Source: Fen-549 sp964636655
GTDB lineage: Bacteria > Actinomycetota > Thermoleophilia > Gaiellales > Gaiellaceae
Assembly (NCBI GenBank): GCA_964636655.1
Contig: CAZWTK010000011.1
Span: 1 to 59,545 of the forward strand
DNA length: 59,545 nucleotides
Direction: 5' to 3'
A program made the translations under genes and the position numbers. Every line of letters starts with the position of its first letter. Within the stretch, counting starts at the first letter, position 1. Below are positions 7,757-16,610 of this stretch, piece by piece. The notes under the pieces are model-generated. The model saw only the letters and a list, made by a program, of their open reading frames with translations. It did no database searches and was not told the origin of the DNA.

Positions 7757-8647
7757 CTAGCTCGCGGGACCGCGCGCGAGATCGGCAAACGATTCGCGCA
7801 CGAGATCATCGAACTGCGGTGGTAGCTGGCCGTCCGAATCGGCGAATTCACGCAGGTAGACAAGCAGCATCGAGCGCTCGTAGTCACGCTCCGGATCGGG
7901 CTTAACCTGAGCAGCGAGAAGCCGCTCCAGCTGCCAGACGTTCCAGCCACCGACGGACCCGGCCGCCTTGCGAGCATCCGGACCGGCGGCGATCGTCGCC
8001 ATCATCGAGTGCGGTTGCTCGGGCTCGGCCCGGCGCCTCTCTTCAGGCACCGGCTCGCTCCGAGGTGCGCTCGCCGCCTCCGAAACCGATCGGGGAGCGC
8101 CTTCCCGCGTCGGCGGCGCCGCAGGCTCTTCTGGCTTCCGAGGCTCCGGCTGCGGCTCCGGTCTACGAGTCTCCTCCTGCTCGATCTGCTCGGCCAGGCC
8201 CTCGCTCGAGCCGCTTGCAGAAGGAACCGACTCGGCCGAAGTGGCCGGGACTTCGGCCACCGGCGGCGCGTGCGTCGCCTCTTCATCGGTCTCATGAGCG
8301 TGCAGCTTGGCGGTCAGGCGCTCCGAGATCGAGTGGCCGACGGCAACGGCCTCGGCCTTGCCCAGCTTCTTCACGCTGGATGACGGCCGGGGCTTCTGGC
8401 TCGGCTCACCGGACCTGCGATAGAGCTCGCTCTCGGTTCGGTGCGAGCGTCGCGCCTCGGCTCGCTCGCGCCGGCTGAGGCTGTCGAGCCAGTTCTCGTA
8501 CAGGAACACGAGCGCGTAGGCGGCGAAGATGACGAAGACGAGGACGGCCAGCGGCGGGTTGAACACAAGCCAGGTGATCAACCAGACCCCGACCAGAAAG
8601 GCAACTTCGAGTAAAAAGCTCGGCTTGAGGCGGAATTTCCCCAGCAT
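7757..8647 (-). CDS. Membrane protein with long disordered cytoplasmic region
   Basis: A 296-residue protein with two transmembrane helices at the N-terminus (about 12-28 and 31-50). A basic RRERAEARRSHR stretch follows, then about 150 residues of Pro/Glu/Ala-rich, probably disordered sequence. The last 70 residues look folded, with repeated acidic and Leu-rich segments. I do not recognise a family. It lies downstream of the DivIVA-like gene on the same strand and shares its Pro/Glu-rich composition, so a role in envelope growth or cell shape is possible but unproven. Confidence 0.7.
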   Translation of the reverse strand: MLGKFRLKPSFLLEVAFLVGVWLITWLVFNPPLAVLVFVIFAAYALVFLYENWLDSLSRRERAEARRSHRTESELYRRSGEPSQKPRPSSSVKKLGKAEAVAVGHSISERLTAKLHAHETDEEATHAPPVAEVPATSAESVPSASGSSEGLAEQIEQEETRRPEPQPEPRKPEEPAAPPTREGAPRSVSEAASAPRSEPVPEERRRAEPEQPHSMMATIAAGPDARKAAGSVGGWNVWQLERLLAAQVKPDPERDYERSMLLVYLREFADSDGQLPPQFDDLVRESFADLARGPAS

Positions 8648-8775
8648 TCCCTAGCGATCTCCCTCGAGAGCAGGACGTGGCTCGACCGATTCAGCGCCGA
8701 GCCGGGCCTGCTCATTGTCCACGCCGATCACGCGCCGGGCAAGGGCCGACGTGCAGCGGAGTGGGCGGAGGCGAA

Positions 8776-10015
8776 TCAGAAGTAGCGCCGCGGCTCGTCC
8801 TCGCCGGGGCCTTCCTGATCCGTCTCGTCTTTCTCTTCCGAGTCCTCTTTGGAGGTATCCGCTTCGTCGGAGTCGGCGGCGCCCCATGTCCAGCCTTCGT
8901 CCTCGCTCTCGCGCGGCTCGCTCTCGGTCTCCTCGACCTCCTGTGGCTCGGTCACGGTCGCCTCGGGCCCGGACTCTTCGGGCTGGAACTCTCCGACCTC
9001 GGGCTCCTCGNNNNNNNNNNNNNNNNNNNNNNNNNNNNNNNNNNNNNNNNNNNNNNNNNNNNNNNNNNNNNNNNNNNNNNNNNNNNNNNNNNNNNNNNNN
9101 NNNNNNNNNNTCGGGCTCCTCGACCGTCGGCTCCGCGGCCATCGGCTGCGGAGGCAAGGGCCGCTCGATTTCGGGCTCCTCGACCTCGGGCTCCTCGACC
9201 TCGGGCTCGGCTGCCGGTGTCGCCGCGGCGGCTGAGGTGCTCGTCTGCAGCATCGAGGTCGCCTGTCGCATGACACCGCCCGGCGAGCGGGCACTCTGTG
9301 CCTCGCGATCGGCCGCCTGGACGAGCGAATCCGCCACCCGGCCGACCTTGTCCTCGCCGAGACCGGCGGCGCCGAGTAGCTGCTCGGCACCCTGCTGGGC
9401 GCGCGTCATGATCGAGGCCGCCTGGGCCCGTGCCCACTCCAGCGTCCCTTCGACCTCGGCGCGAGCGGCGTTGGTGAGCTCGGTCGCCTGGTGCCGCGCC
9501 TGCTCGAGCAGCTTGTTCCCGCGCGCTTCGGCCTCGCGCAGCTCCTGCGAAGCCTCGCGCTGGGCATTGGCGAGCAGCTCGCGCGACTCGTTGCGGGCGA
9601 CGCCGAGGATCTCCTGGCGCTGGCGCTCGGACTCCTGGCGGAAGCGCTCGACTTCGACCGAGCGGGCGGACATCTCCTGCTGGCGCGTCCTTATCTCCTC
9701 TTCGGTCCGCGATAGCTGCGTAGTGGAGGCGGTCTGGGCGTCGCGCTCGAGTGCGTCGGCGAACTCGGCGGCAGAACGGATCAGGTGCAGCGCATCCATA
9801 CGAACCGCATGACCACTGGGCTCCATGCTCGAGCGGCCTGCCGCCTGCAGCACACGAAGCTGCGCCTGAAGCTGGGCTACATGGCGCTGGAAGGCGTCAA
9901 ACGCACTTCGAACCTGGTCCGGGTCATATCCGTGATCGGTGAACGGAACGTCCTCGATACGCGGAAGGGACGTCAGCGACGCCGGTTGTGCTCTACCTGG
10001 ATCTTGCGTCGACAT
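8776..10015 (-). CDS. DivIVA-like coiled-coil protein, interrupted by assembly gap
   Basis: The N-terminus has the DivIVA-type segment DVPFTDHGYDPDQVRSAFDAF, used by the family for membrane or curvature targeting. A long coiled coil (about 80-215) rich in Glu, Arg, Gln and Ala follows, then an EEPEVEEPEIE repeat region. The 100-N gap (9011-9110) falls inside this repeat. After it, the frame ending at 8776 continues with the same acidic composition (EEPEVGEFQPEESGPEATV). The true protein therefore most likely ends at 8776, and the frameshift to a stop at 8651 is a gap-size artefact. The ATG at 10015 has AGGAG upstream. Probable role: polar growth or division scaffold. Confidence 0.75.
9011..9110. 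other. Assembly gap of 100 N inside repeat-coding sequence
   Basis: Both flanks carry the same TCGGGCTCCTCG word, part of a 15-bp tandem repeat coding EEPEV. The gap is therefore probably an unresolved tandem repeat, and its stated length is a placeholder. Confidence 0.95.
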
Positions 10016-10155
10016 GGCTCGCTCTCTCCTCGCTCACGCGTGATTACTAGTCAGAAATTCGGTTACGAGTGAAGTATGCCTGCTCCATCGGTTGAATTGC
10101 TCCCCGTAATTAGAGCCTACCGCGTTCGCGCAGGCGTAGCCGAGCGAAAGAGTCA

Positions 10156-11895
10156 TCAGGCGGGAGGGACTATCGGCTTGACGCCCAGCTCGCGCAGGTG
10201 CTTCGGGTCGGCCTCCGAGGGAGCGCCCGTCATTGGGTCGGCGCCGGCCTGATTCTTGGGAAATGCCTGCGTATCGCGTAGGTTAGACTCGTTTCCGAGC
10301 ACCATCAGCAGGCGCTCGAGGCCAAAAGCGATTCCTCCGTGCGGCGGCGCCCCCATCGAGAGGGCGTCGAGCAGAAAGCCAAACTTGTTGCGCTGCTCCT
10401 CGGGTGAGATGCGCAGCAGCTCGAAAATCTTCTCCTGCAGCTGCGGCTCGTGAATCCTGAACGAGCCTCCACCCAGCTCGGAGCCGTTTCCGACCAGGTC
10501 GTAGGCAAGCGCCTTGGCGGCGCCGGGATCGCTCTCCAGCAGCGCCTCGTGGCCGGGCGACGGGCGCGCGAAGGGATGGTGAACGGCGTCCCAGCGCTGC
10601 TCGTCTTCGTCCCACTTGACGAGCGGAAAGTCGGTGACCCAGAGGAAACGCCAGGCATCCTCGTCAATCAGCCCTAGCTCGCGGCCGAGCTTGAGCCGAA
10701 GCTGGCCGAGTACCCGCGCGACCGCCTCTGGCTCGCCGGCGCCGAAGAGCACGGTCGTGCCGGGATCGCTGCGAAACAGCTCGAGCTCGGCCTCGGAGAG
10801 GAACTTGAGGATCGGAGAGCGTGGCTCGCCGTCCTCGCCGTAGACGATGTAGGCTAGCCCGCCCGCGCCCCACTCCTTGGCGAACTCCTCCAGCTTGGCC
10901 AGGTCCCCGCGCGAGTACTCCTGCGGCACGCGCAGGAAGCGAACGCAGGGCGCCTTGGCGAAAACCCCGAACTCGGAGTCGCGCGTGGCCTCGGTCGCCT
11001 CCTCGATCTCCAGAGCGAAGCGCAGATCGGGCTTGTCCGAGCCATAACGCGCCAGCGCCTCGTCCCAGCTCATGCGCTGGAAGGGCGGCTCGAGCTCGAC
11101 GCCGATGCACTCGCTCCAGACAGCCTCAATCATCCGCTCCATCAGCGAGAAGAGCTCGTCCAGGTCGGGGAAGGCGACCTCGACGTCGAGTTGGTAGAAC
11201 TCCTGGACGCGGTCGGCGCGCAAATCCTCGTCGCGGAAGCAAGGGGCGATCTGGTAATAGCGGTCGAAGCCGGCGATCATCAGGATCTGCTTGTAGAGCT
11301 GCGGCGACTGCGGTAGCGCGTAGAAGCGTCCGGGTTGCAGCCGCGCCGGAACCAGGAAGTCGCGCGCACCCTCAGGAGTCGGCTTGCCCAGGATCGGCGT
11401 CTGGATGTCGAGGAAGCCGGCCTGCTCCATCACGCGGCGCATCACGCCGATCGCCTGGGCGCGCAGAGCGATGTTCTTTTGCAGGCGATCGCGGCGCAAA
11501 TCGAGCCAGCGATTGCGCAGGCGCAGCGTCTCGTCGACGTTCTCCTCGTCGAGCTGGAAGGGAAGCGGCGGACAGCGCGAGACGATCTCCAGCTTGTCGA
11601 CCTGCAGCTCGATCTCGCCGGTCGGGAGCTTGGGGTTAACCGCCTCGGGGTCGCGCGCCACGACCTCGCCCTCGGCGCGCAGCACAAACTCGTTGCGGAT
11701 CTCGTGCGTGAGCTGGAAGGCCTCGGGCGCGCGCTCGGGGTTGATCACCAGCTGACAGACGCCGGAGCGGTCGCGCAGGTCGATAAAGACCAGCCCGCCG
11801 TGGTCGCGGCGGGTGTCGGTCCAGCCCGAGAACGTCAGCTTCTTTCCGATCTGCTCCGGGCGGACTTCGCCGCACATCAGGTCGCGCCACTTCAC
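10156..11895 (-). CDS. aspS: Aspartyl-tRNA synthetase
   Basis: A 579-residue class II synthetase with an N-terminal OB-fold anticodon-binding domain (about 1-110, including GWTDTRRDHGGLVFIDLRDRSG), the catalytic core, the bacterial GAD insertion, and motif 3 FGLERLLMVLG near the C-terminus. The length fits the bacterial type. The GTG at 11895 overlaps the hisS stop in a GTGA arrangement, which marks translational coupling; a longer frame would run far into hisS. Whether it also charges tRNA-Asn cannot be judged from this window. Confidence 0.96.
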   Translation of the reverse strand: MKWRDLMCGEVRPEQIGKKLTFSGWTDTRRDHGGLVFIDLRDRSGVCQLVINPERAPEAFQLTHEIRNEFVLRAEGEVVARDPEAVNPKLPTGEIELQVDKLEIVSRCPPLPFQLDEENVDETLRLRNRWLDLRRDRLQKNIALRAQAIGVMRRVMEQAGFLDIQTPILGKPTPEGARDFLVPARLQPGRFYALPQSPQLYKQILMIAGFDRYYQIAPCFRDEDLRADRVQEFYQLDVEVAFPDLDELFSLMERMIEAVWSECIGVELEPPFQRMSWDEALARYGSDKPDLRFALEIEEATEATRDSEFGVFAKAPCVRFLRVPQEYSRGDLAKLEEFAKEWGAGGLAYIVYGEDGEPRSPILKFLSEAELELFRSDPGTTVLFGAGEPEAVARVLGQLRLKLGRELGLIDEDAWRFLWVTDFPLVKWDEDEQRWDAVHHPFARPSPGHEALLESDPGAAKALAYDLVGNGSELGGGSFRIHEPQLQEKIFELLRISPEEQRNKFGFLLDALSMGAPPHGGIAFGLERLLMVLGNESNLRDTQAFPKNQAGADPMTGAPSEADPKHLRELGVKPIVPPA

Positions 11896-13130
11896 GCCAG
11901 CTCTTCCTCCAGCTTCTCGTAGGGCATCGTCTCGTCGGGCTTGCCCGAGCGGCGAAGCGTAGCCTGCCCGGCGGTGGCGATCACGACCAGCTCCGCGCCC
12001 AGACGCTGAGCCTGGGTGAGCTGACCCTTGAGCGAGCGACCGGCGAAGTCGGTCTCGCAACTTCGTCCCCGCGCCCGCAGGGCGGTCATCAGCGCCAGCA
12101 CGCGCTCACGCGGGGCATCCGGTTCGCAGACGAAGAAGATCTCGATTCCCGGCTCAGCGGCCTCCATATCACCCTGCGCCAAGCTCGCAACGATGCGCTC
12201 GATGCCGCTGGCGAAGCCGACCGCGGGCGTGGGCGGGCCGCCGATCGTCTCGACCAGGTAGTCGTAGCGGCCACCGGCCGAGACGGTGTCCTGGGCGCCG
12301 AGCGCCGCCGAGTGCGGCGCTGCGACGAACTCGAAGGCGGTGCGCGTGTAGTAGTCGAGCCCGCGCACCAGCCGCGGCGAGGTCGTGAAGGCGACGCCGC
12401 AGGCATCGAGGTAGCGCTTGACCGTGTCGAAGTGCTCGCGGCAGTCGGCACAGAGCGCATCGGTAATCGTCGGCGCGCTCTCGAGCAGCGCGGCCAGACC
12501 GGGATTCTTGGTGTCGAAGACGCGCAGGGGGCTCGTCGTGCGCTTGTGGCGGGCCTCGGAGTCCAGTTCGGAAGCGTGCTCGTTGAGCCAGGCCTCGAGC
12601 TGCTCGATGTAGGCCGGCCGGCAGGCGCGGTCGCCGATTGAGTTGAGCAGGAGCTTCGTCTCGATGCCGAGCGCCTCGAGCCAGGCGGCCTGGAGTGCGA
12701 TCAACTCGGCGTCGAGCGCCGGGTCGTCCGAACCTACCGCCTCTACCGAGAGCTGCCAGAACTCGCGGTAGCGACCCTTTTGCGGCCTGGCGTAGCGAAA
12801 CATCGGCGCCACCATCCAGGTCTTGACCGGCTGCGGCTCGCGCTGCAGGCCGTGCTCGACGTAGGCGCGGCAGACCTGCGCGGTACCCTCGGGCCGAAGG
12901 GTGAGCGAGCGCTCGCCGCGATCCTCGAACGTATACATCTCCTTGGCGACGATGTCGGAGGCCTCGCCCGAAGAGCGGGCGAAGAGCTCGGTTTCCTCGA
13001 AGGTCGGAGTGACGATGCGTCGGTAGCCGTAGGCGCGGCAGAGCCGCTCGGCCTCGTCCAGCACCCGCTGCCAGCGCGGCCACTCGCGCGACAGGACGTC
13101 GTGAGTTCCCTTGGGCGCCTCGAAGCTCAT
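11892..13130 (-). CDS. hisS: Histidyl-tRNA synthetase
   Basis: A 412-residue class II synthetase. Motif 1 includes PKGTHDVL near the start, motif 2 is TLRPEGTAQVCRAY (about 75-90), and the histidine-specific loop is LVRGLDYYTRTAFEF (about 255-270). A C-terminal anticodon-binding domain follows. The ATG at 13130 overlaps the stop of the upstream hydrolase gene (ATGA), and its own stop overlaps aspS. The three genes thus form a tightly coupled operon. Confidence 0.96.
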   Translation of the reverse strand: MSFEAPKGTHDVLSREWPRWQRVLDEAERLCRAYGYRRIVTPTFEETELFARSSGEASDIVAKEMYTFEDRGERSLTLRPEGTAQVCRAYVEHGLQREPQPVKTWMVAPMFRYARPQKGRYREFWQLSVEAVGSDDPALDAELIALQAAWLEALGIETKLLLNSIGDRACRPAYIEQLEAWLNEHASELDSEARHKRTTSPLRVFDTKNPGLAALLESAPTITDALCADCREHFDTVKRYLDACGVAFTTSPRLVRGLDYYTRTAFEFVAAPHSAALGAQDTVSAGGRYDYLVETIGGPPTPAVGFASGIERIVASLAQGDMEAAEPGIEIFFVCEPDAPRERVLALMTALRARGRSCETDFAGRSLKGQLTQAQRLGAELVVIATAGQATLRRSGKPDETMPYEKLEEELA

Positions 13131-13765
13131 CTCGCGCGTAACTCTGCCAGGAAGGGGTTCGAGCGAAGCTCTTCGCCGATCGTCGTCTCCGGACCGTGGC
13201 CCGAGTAGACCACCGTTTCGGGCGGGAAGCGCAGGGCGAGCATCTCGAGCGTGGCCATCAGTGTCGGCCAGTCGCCGCCGGGCAGATCGGCGCGCCCGAC
13301 CGAGCCACGGAAGAGAACGTCGCCCGAGAAGAGGCCGCCGTCGATCACGAAGGCCATGTGCCCGGGCCGGTGCCCCGGTACCGCTACCACCTCGATTGTC
13401 AGCCCGGCCAGCTCGAGAGTCTCGCCACCGGCGAGCAGGTGATCGGGAGTGAACGAGTCGAGCGGCGGAAAGCCCATCAGCTCGGATCCATCGGATTTGA
13501 GCTCGGGTAGCTCGGCCTCGCTCAGGTAGACCGGAGCGCCGGAGGCCTCGACCAGGTCGACCACGCCGAGTACGTGATCCCAGTGCCCGTGCGTGAGCAG
13601 TATCGCGGCTACCCTGGCACCCATCCGCGCCAGCTCCAGGCGCAGCTGAGTGATGTCGCCTCCCGGATCGATCACGACGGCCTCGGCGGCGGCGCGATCT
13701 GCCCTGACGACGTAGCAGTTCGTCTGCAGCGGGCCGAGCTCGAAGCGGTCGACGGCGATACTCAT
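13127..13765 (-). CDS. Metallo-beta-lactamase-fold hydrolase, glyoxalase II-like
   Basis: A 212-residue cytosolic protein with the zinc-binding THGHWDHVLG motif (about 59-68), a later GHRPGHMAF histidine and GDVLFRGSVGRADLPGG. These are typical of the small glyoxalase II/YcbL group, which hydrolyses thioesters. The actual substrate is unknown. It is the first gene of the hydrolase-hisS-aspS operon. The ATG at 13765 lies 6 nt after CAGAAT, a plausible -10 for a leaderless message. Confidence 0.88.
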   Translation of the reverse strand: MSIAVDRFELGPLQTNCYVVRADRAAAEAVVIDPGGDITQLRLELARMGARVAAILLTHGHWDHVLGVVDLVEASGAPVYLSEAELPELKSDGSELMGFPPLDSFTPDHLLAGGETLELAGLTIEVVAVPGHRPGHMAFVIDGGLFSGDVLFRGSVGRADLPGGDWPTLMATLEMLALRFPPETVVYSGHGPETTIGEELRSNPFLAELRAR

Positions 13766-13771
13766 GCCGCC

Positions 13772-13777
13772 ATTCTG
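13772..13777 (-). promoter_or_regulatory. Probable -10 box for hydrolase-hisS-aspS operon
   Basis: CAGAAT (fits NANNNT) on the minus strand, then GGCGGC (6 nt), then ATG. This is the same geometry as the clearer leaderless starts in the window. Confidence 0.4.
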
Positions 13778-13804
13778 ACTATCGCGGGCGCCCAGGGCGG
13801 CTTC

Positions 13805-14215
13805 TTACTTCGAACCGCGCTTGCGGGGGGGCGGAAGCTGGCCCGTTCGCCTCAGATAGGAGCGATAGATCATCCGCTGCGTCATCCACATCAGCGGCAG
13901 CATGATCGCCGTGTAGACGACGGCCATCAGGGCAGCGACCGGAACCGACCGGTTGAGAACCGCGAAAGCGACGAAAATGATGAAGAAGAAGATGATCGCC
14001 TGCTTACGCAGATAGGCAAAGCTGGGCGGCTGCACCGGCCGCACCTGAGCAGACCGGCGCCCGTTCGGGGAGGTCGTGGGCCGGCGCTCCTTCTCCTTGC
14101 GCGGAGACGCAGGCTGCTCGACCTCGACCTCGTTGCCCTCTTCGTCGATGTAGACGTATTCGTACTCGTGCCGGAGCTCTTTCTCGCGCCGGCGCCGCTG
14201 TTTCTTGGAAGCCAT
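13805..14215 (-). CDS. Small basic/acidic membrane protein, two helices
   Basis: A 136-residue protein. It has a highly basic N-terminus (KKQRRRREKELR), a short EYEYVYIDEEGNEVEVE acidic stretch, a basic linker, and two transmembrane helices (about 72-92 and 95-115), ending in a basic tail. No family is recognised. The start taken is ATG at 14215; a TAGGCT -10-like box 8 nt upstream would also fit the GTG one codon earlier. It stands alone between the hydrolase operon and a G-rich intergenic repeat. Confidence 0.65.
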   Translation of the reverse strand: MASKKQRRRREKELRHEYEYVYIDEEGNEVEVEQPASPRKEKERRPTTSPNGRRSAQVRPVQPPSFAYLRKQAIIFFFIIFVAFAVLNRSVPVAALMAVVYTAIMLPLMWMTQRMIYRSYLRRTGQLPPPRKRGSK

Positions 14216-14364
14216 CACTGTCAAGCCTAGCGCCAGTGGGCGTGGCGGTGAGCGCGTCTACTCCGCCAGAGCGCAGCCTCGCGCTCGTAAGACAGATGAA
14301 TAGGGATGCGGGCCGGGACGGCGCCTGCACGGTCGGGCGCATTCTCGGGGTTCGGGCGCCTTTG

Positions 14365-14397
14365 CCCACCCACCACCCCCCACCCACCCACGGGGTG
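14365..14397 (-). repeat. Divergent copy of dispersed G-rich intergenic repeat, G-quadruplex-prone
   Basis: Read on the minus strand this is ACCCCGTGGGTGGGTGG, then GGGGTGGTGGGTGGG. It matches the 24330, 37015 and 56220 repeats with several C-to-T changes. It contains at least four GGG runs with loops of 1-4 nt, a canonical quadruplex pattern. It sits in the gap downstream of the formiminotransferase gene. Confidence 0.6.
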
Positions 14398-14475
14398 GAG
14401 AACGCTACCCGCCCTCCGAGGCGAAAGGTGCTCGTCCGTGTGTCGATTCTGTGCCGGTTGTCGGCCGAACGCCGA

Positions 14476-15384
14476 CTACTGGTCGAAGCTCTCGCCCGCG
14501 ATGCTCTCGCCGAGCTCGCTTCCCAACCTCAACTCGAGGATCTGTGAGGGAGGGAAGAGAAGCCCGGCCTGCTCGGCCTCGGCGGCGGCGCCAAGCGGAA
14601 TGAGGCCGACGAGCTCCGTGCCGGCTACCTCCGCCCCGTGTCGCTTCGCCTCCAACTCGATTCGCGTGACGATCTCGGCCAGCCCGCTCTTCTGCCAGTC
14701 CTCGATGTTCATGCTCACCTGTGCTAATCCCGCGTCGCGCAGCTCGAGCCCGAGCGCGCGCACCCCGGTGAAGCCGCCGCCGTCTTCGCGCACCACGCCT
14801 GCGATCTCTCTGGCCGCATCGAGACCGCCGCGCAGATTGACGTTGAAGGCGATCAGCGGAGGACGGGCGCTGACCAATACCGCCCCGGTCAGCAAATCGA
14901 TAGTCGCCGGCCCGAAATCGGGCTCGAGCTCGCCGCTTTCCACCCTTCGCGCCAGCTCCGCCGCGCCGTCGCGGCGGAGATCGGCCAAGCGGCGACCCCA
15001 GGCCAGCTCGCCGTAGAGGAAGACCGGCAGCTCCAGCTCGCCGCCGATTCGCCGGGCAAGCTCCAGCGCGCACGCTCTCGCCCGCTCCATGTCCTCGGGC
15101 CGGACGGCCACGATCGGCAGCACATCGGCGACACCGACACGGGGATGAACGCCGTCGTGCCGGCGCAGGTCGATTCGCTGGCGCGCCGCCTCCACTCCCT
15201 CTACGAGCGCGTCGGCCAGCTCCCGCTCGTCGCCGGCCAGCGTAAAGACCGAGCGGTTGTGATCGGCGTCGGCGTGGACGTCGAGCAGGGCGGCGCGGGC
15301 ACCGAGCGCCTCGGCGACGGCCTGCACGACCGCCTGGTCGCGGCCCTCGGAGAAGTTCGGTACGGCTTCTAGAGGAAAGGCCAC
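14476..15384 (-). CDS. Glutamate formimidoyltransferase
   Basis: A 302-residue protein with the full FTCD N-terminal-type formiminotransferase pattern: VPNFSEGRD at the start, ADHNRSVFTLAG (about 40-51), HDGVHPRVGVADVLP (about 75-90), and a second subdomain with AFNVNLRGG and QVSMNIEDW. The enzyme transfers the formimino group from formiminoglutamate to tetrahydrofolate in histidine catabolism. No cyclodeaminase domain is fused and no hut genes are nearby, so the physiological link is inferred from family only. The GTG start at 15384 is leaderless, 6 nt after TAGAGT, which overlaps the divergent promoter. Confidence 0.92.
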   Translation of the reverse strand: MAFPLEAVPNFSEGRDQAVVQAVAEALGARAALLDVHADADHNRSVFTLAGDERELADALVEGVEAARQRIDLRRHDGVHPRVGVADVLPIVAVRPEDMERARACALELARRIGGELELPVFLYGELAWGRRLADLRRDGAAELARRVESGELEPDFGPATIDLLTGAVLVSARPPLIAFNVNLRGGLDAAREIAGVVREDGGGFTGVRALGLELRDAGLAQVSMNIEDWQKSGLAEIVTRIELEAKRHGAEVAGTELVGLIPLGAAAEAEQAGLLFPPSQILELRLGSELGESIAGESFDQ

Positions 15385-15389
15385 GGGGC

Positions 15390-15396
15390 TACTCTA
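15390..15396. promoter_or_regulatory. Overlapping divergent -10 boxes (bidirectional promoter)
   Basis: On the plus strand TACTCT (15390-15395) lies 7 nt before the ATG at 15403. On the minus strand TAGAGT (15396-15391) lies 6 nt before the GTG at 15384. The two -10 boxes share five base pairs, and only 18 bp separate the two coding sequences. Both messages would be leaderless with starts about 18-19 bp apart. Confidence 0.65.
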
Positions 15397-15402
15397 GGCG
15401 GC

Positions 15403-15990
15403 ATGCGTGAGTACTACGAGGCGCGAGCGCCCGAGTACGACGACTGGTACCTCGGCCGAGGGCGCTTTGCCGAGCGCGAGCGACCCGGCTGGACCGAGGA
15501 GCTAGCCGCTCTCGAGCGTGTGCTGACTTCGCTTCCCTGGGCCCACACCCTCGACGTCGCCTGCGGGACGGGCTTCCTGACGCGGCACCTTCCAGGCGAG
15601 ATCGCGGGGCTCGATCAGAGCGAGCAGATGCTCGAGATCGCGCGCGAGCGGGTGCCGGCGGCAGCCTTCGTCCAGGGCGACGCCCTCGCACTACCGTTCG
15701 CGGACGGCGCCTTCGAGCGCGTCTTCACGGCGCACTTCTACGGGCACCTCGATCGGGACGAGCGAGCGCTCTTCCTGGCGGAGGCGACCCGCGTCGCGCC
15801 CGAGCTCGTCGTCTGCGACGCCGCGCTCCGCCCAGACCGCGAACGGGAAGAGGTGCAGGAGCGGATCCTCGAGGACGGCTCGAGCTGGCGGGTTTACAAG
15901 CGCTTCTTCGGCGCCGAGGAACTGGCCGCCGAGCTGGGCGGCGGCGAGGTGCTCTTCTCGGGCGAATGGTTCGTGGTTGTGCGCGCGTGA
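15403..15990 (+). CDS. Class I SAM-dependent methyltransferase, small type
   Basis: A 195-residue methyltransferase. Motif I is TLDVACGTGFLTRHL (about 48-62), GLDQSEQMLEIAR marks the second strand, GDALALPFADGAFERVF is motif II/post-II, and LFLAEATRVAPELVV is motif III. This belongs to the UbiE/Methyltransf_11 type; the substrate cannot be deduced. The stop overlaps the GTG of the uracil-DNA-glycosylase-like gene (GTGA), so the two are cotranscribed. Confidence 0.9.
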   Translation: MREYYEARAPEYDDWYLGRGRFAERERPGWTEELAALERVLTSLPWAHTLDVACGTGFLTRHLPGEIAGLDQSEQMLEIARERVPAAAFVQGDALALPFADGAFERVFTAHFYGHLDRDERALFLAEATRVAPELVVCDAALRPDREREEVQERILEDGSSWRVYKRFFGAEELAAELGGGEVLFSGEWFVVVRA

Positions 15991-16595
15991 CGAGACGACG
16001 CTCCTCTTACCGTTCTCTCACGTCGCTGCAGCGCGATAACCGTGTTTGCCGCGCCTGCGCCGAGGCCGGCCATCCGATCGAGTCGCTGCCCGTCTTCGAG
16101 GGGCACGTGGGGCAGAAGGCCTATCTCTTCGGCCTGGCGCCGGGCATCGTCGAGGGCGAGGAGCGGCGTCCCTGGCGCGGGCGGGCGGGAAAGGCGCTCC
16201 GCCGCTGGCTCGAGATGGACGAGGAGCGCTTCTACGAGACCTTCTACCTCGCCGCCGTCACCCGCTGCTACCCCGGTAAGCCGCTCTCGGGTCGCGGCGA
16301 TCGCACCACCACACCCGAGGAACGCGGGCTCTGCGCCTTCTGGCAGGAGTGGGAACTGCGCCTGCTTCGCCCCAGCTTGCTCGTACCCGTTGGCGGAGTG
16401 GCGATCAAGCGGTTGCTCGGCCTGAACTCGCTGGCCTGCGTGGGTGAGCGGATCGAGCTGGACGAGGCGGTTGTGATTCCGCTACCGCATCCTTCGGGCG
16501 CCTCGGGTTGGTTGAACGACGCGGCGAATCGAGCGCGGCTCGAGCGGGCGCTCGAGTCGCTGAAGGGCGAATTGGGTAGTTCTCGTCTCGCGTAG
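15987..16595 (+). CDS. Uracil-DNA glycosylase family protein with Fe-S cluster ligands
   Basis: A 202-residue protein. CRAC near the N-terminus and two later cysteines (TRCYPG, about residue 95, and GLCAFW) match the four [4Fe-4S] ligands of family 4/5 uracil-DNA glycosylases. LFGLAPGIVEGE is the motif A equivalent, and PHPSG near the C-terminus is the active-site histidine motif. It probably excises uracil or other deaminated bases. The GTG at 15987 is chosen because it overlaps the previous stop. GLAPG replaces the usual GEAPG/GLAPA, so the exact base preference is uncertain. Confidence 0.82.
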   Translation: MTRRRSSYRSLTSLQRDNRVCRACAEAGHPIESLPVFEGHVGQKAYLFGLAPGIVEGEERRPWRGRAGKALRRWLEMDEERFYETFYLAAVTRCYPGKPLSGRGDRTTTPEERGLCAFWQEWELRLLRPSLLVPVGGVAIKRLLGLNSLACVGERIELDEAVVIPLPHPSGASGWLNDAANRARLERALESLKGELGSSRLA

Positions 16596-16610
16596 GCAGA
16601 TGACCGACGC

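Noticed and set aside
8651..9010. DivIVA-like frame continuing past the gap to a stop at 8651
   Set aside because: That frame turns into Arg/Gly-rich sequence, while the frame ending at 8776 keeps the acidic EEPEV composition. The N run is a placeholder and can shift frame.
11896..12060. Longer aspS N-terminus
   Set aside because: It would overlap hisS by more than 160 bases; the GTGA junction gives the normal protein.
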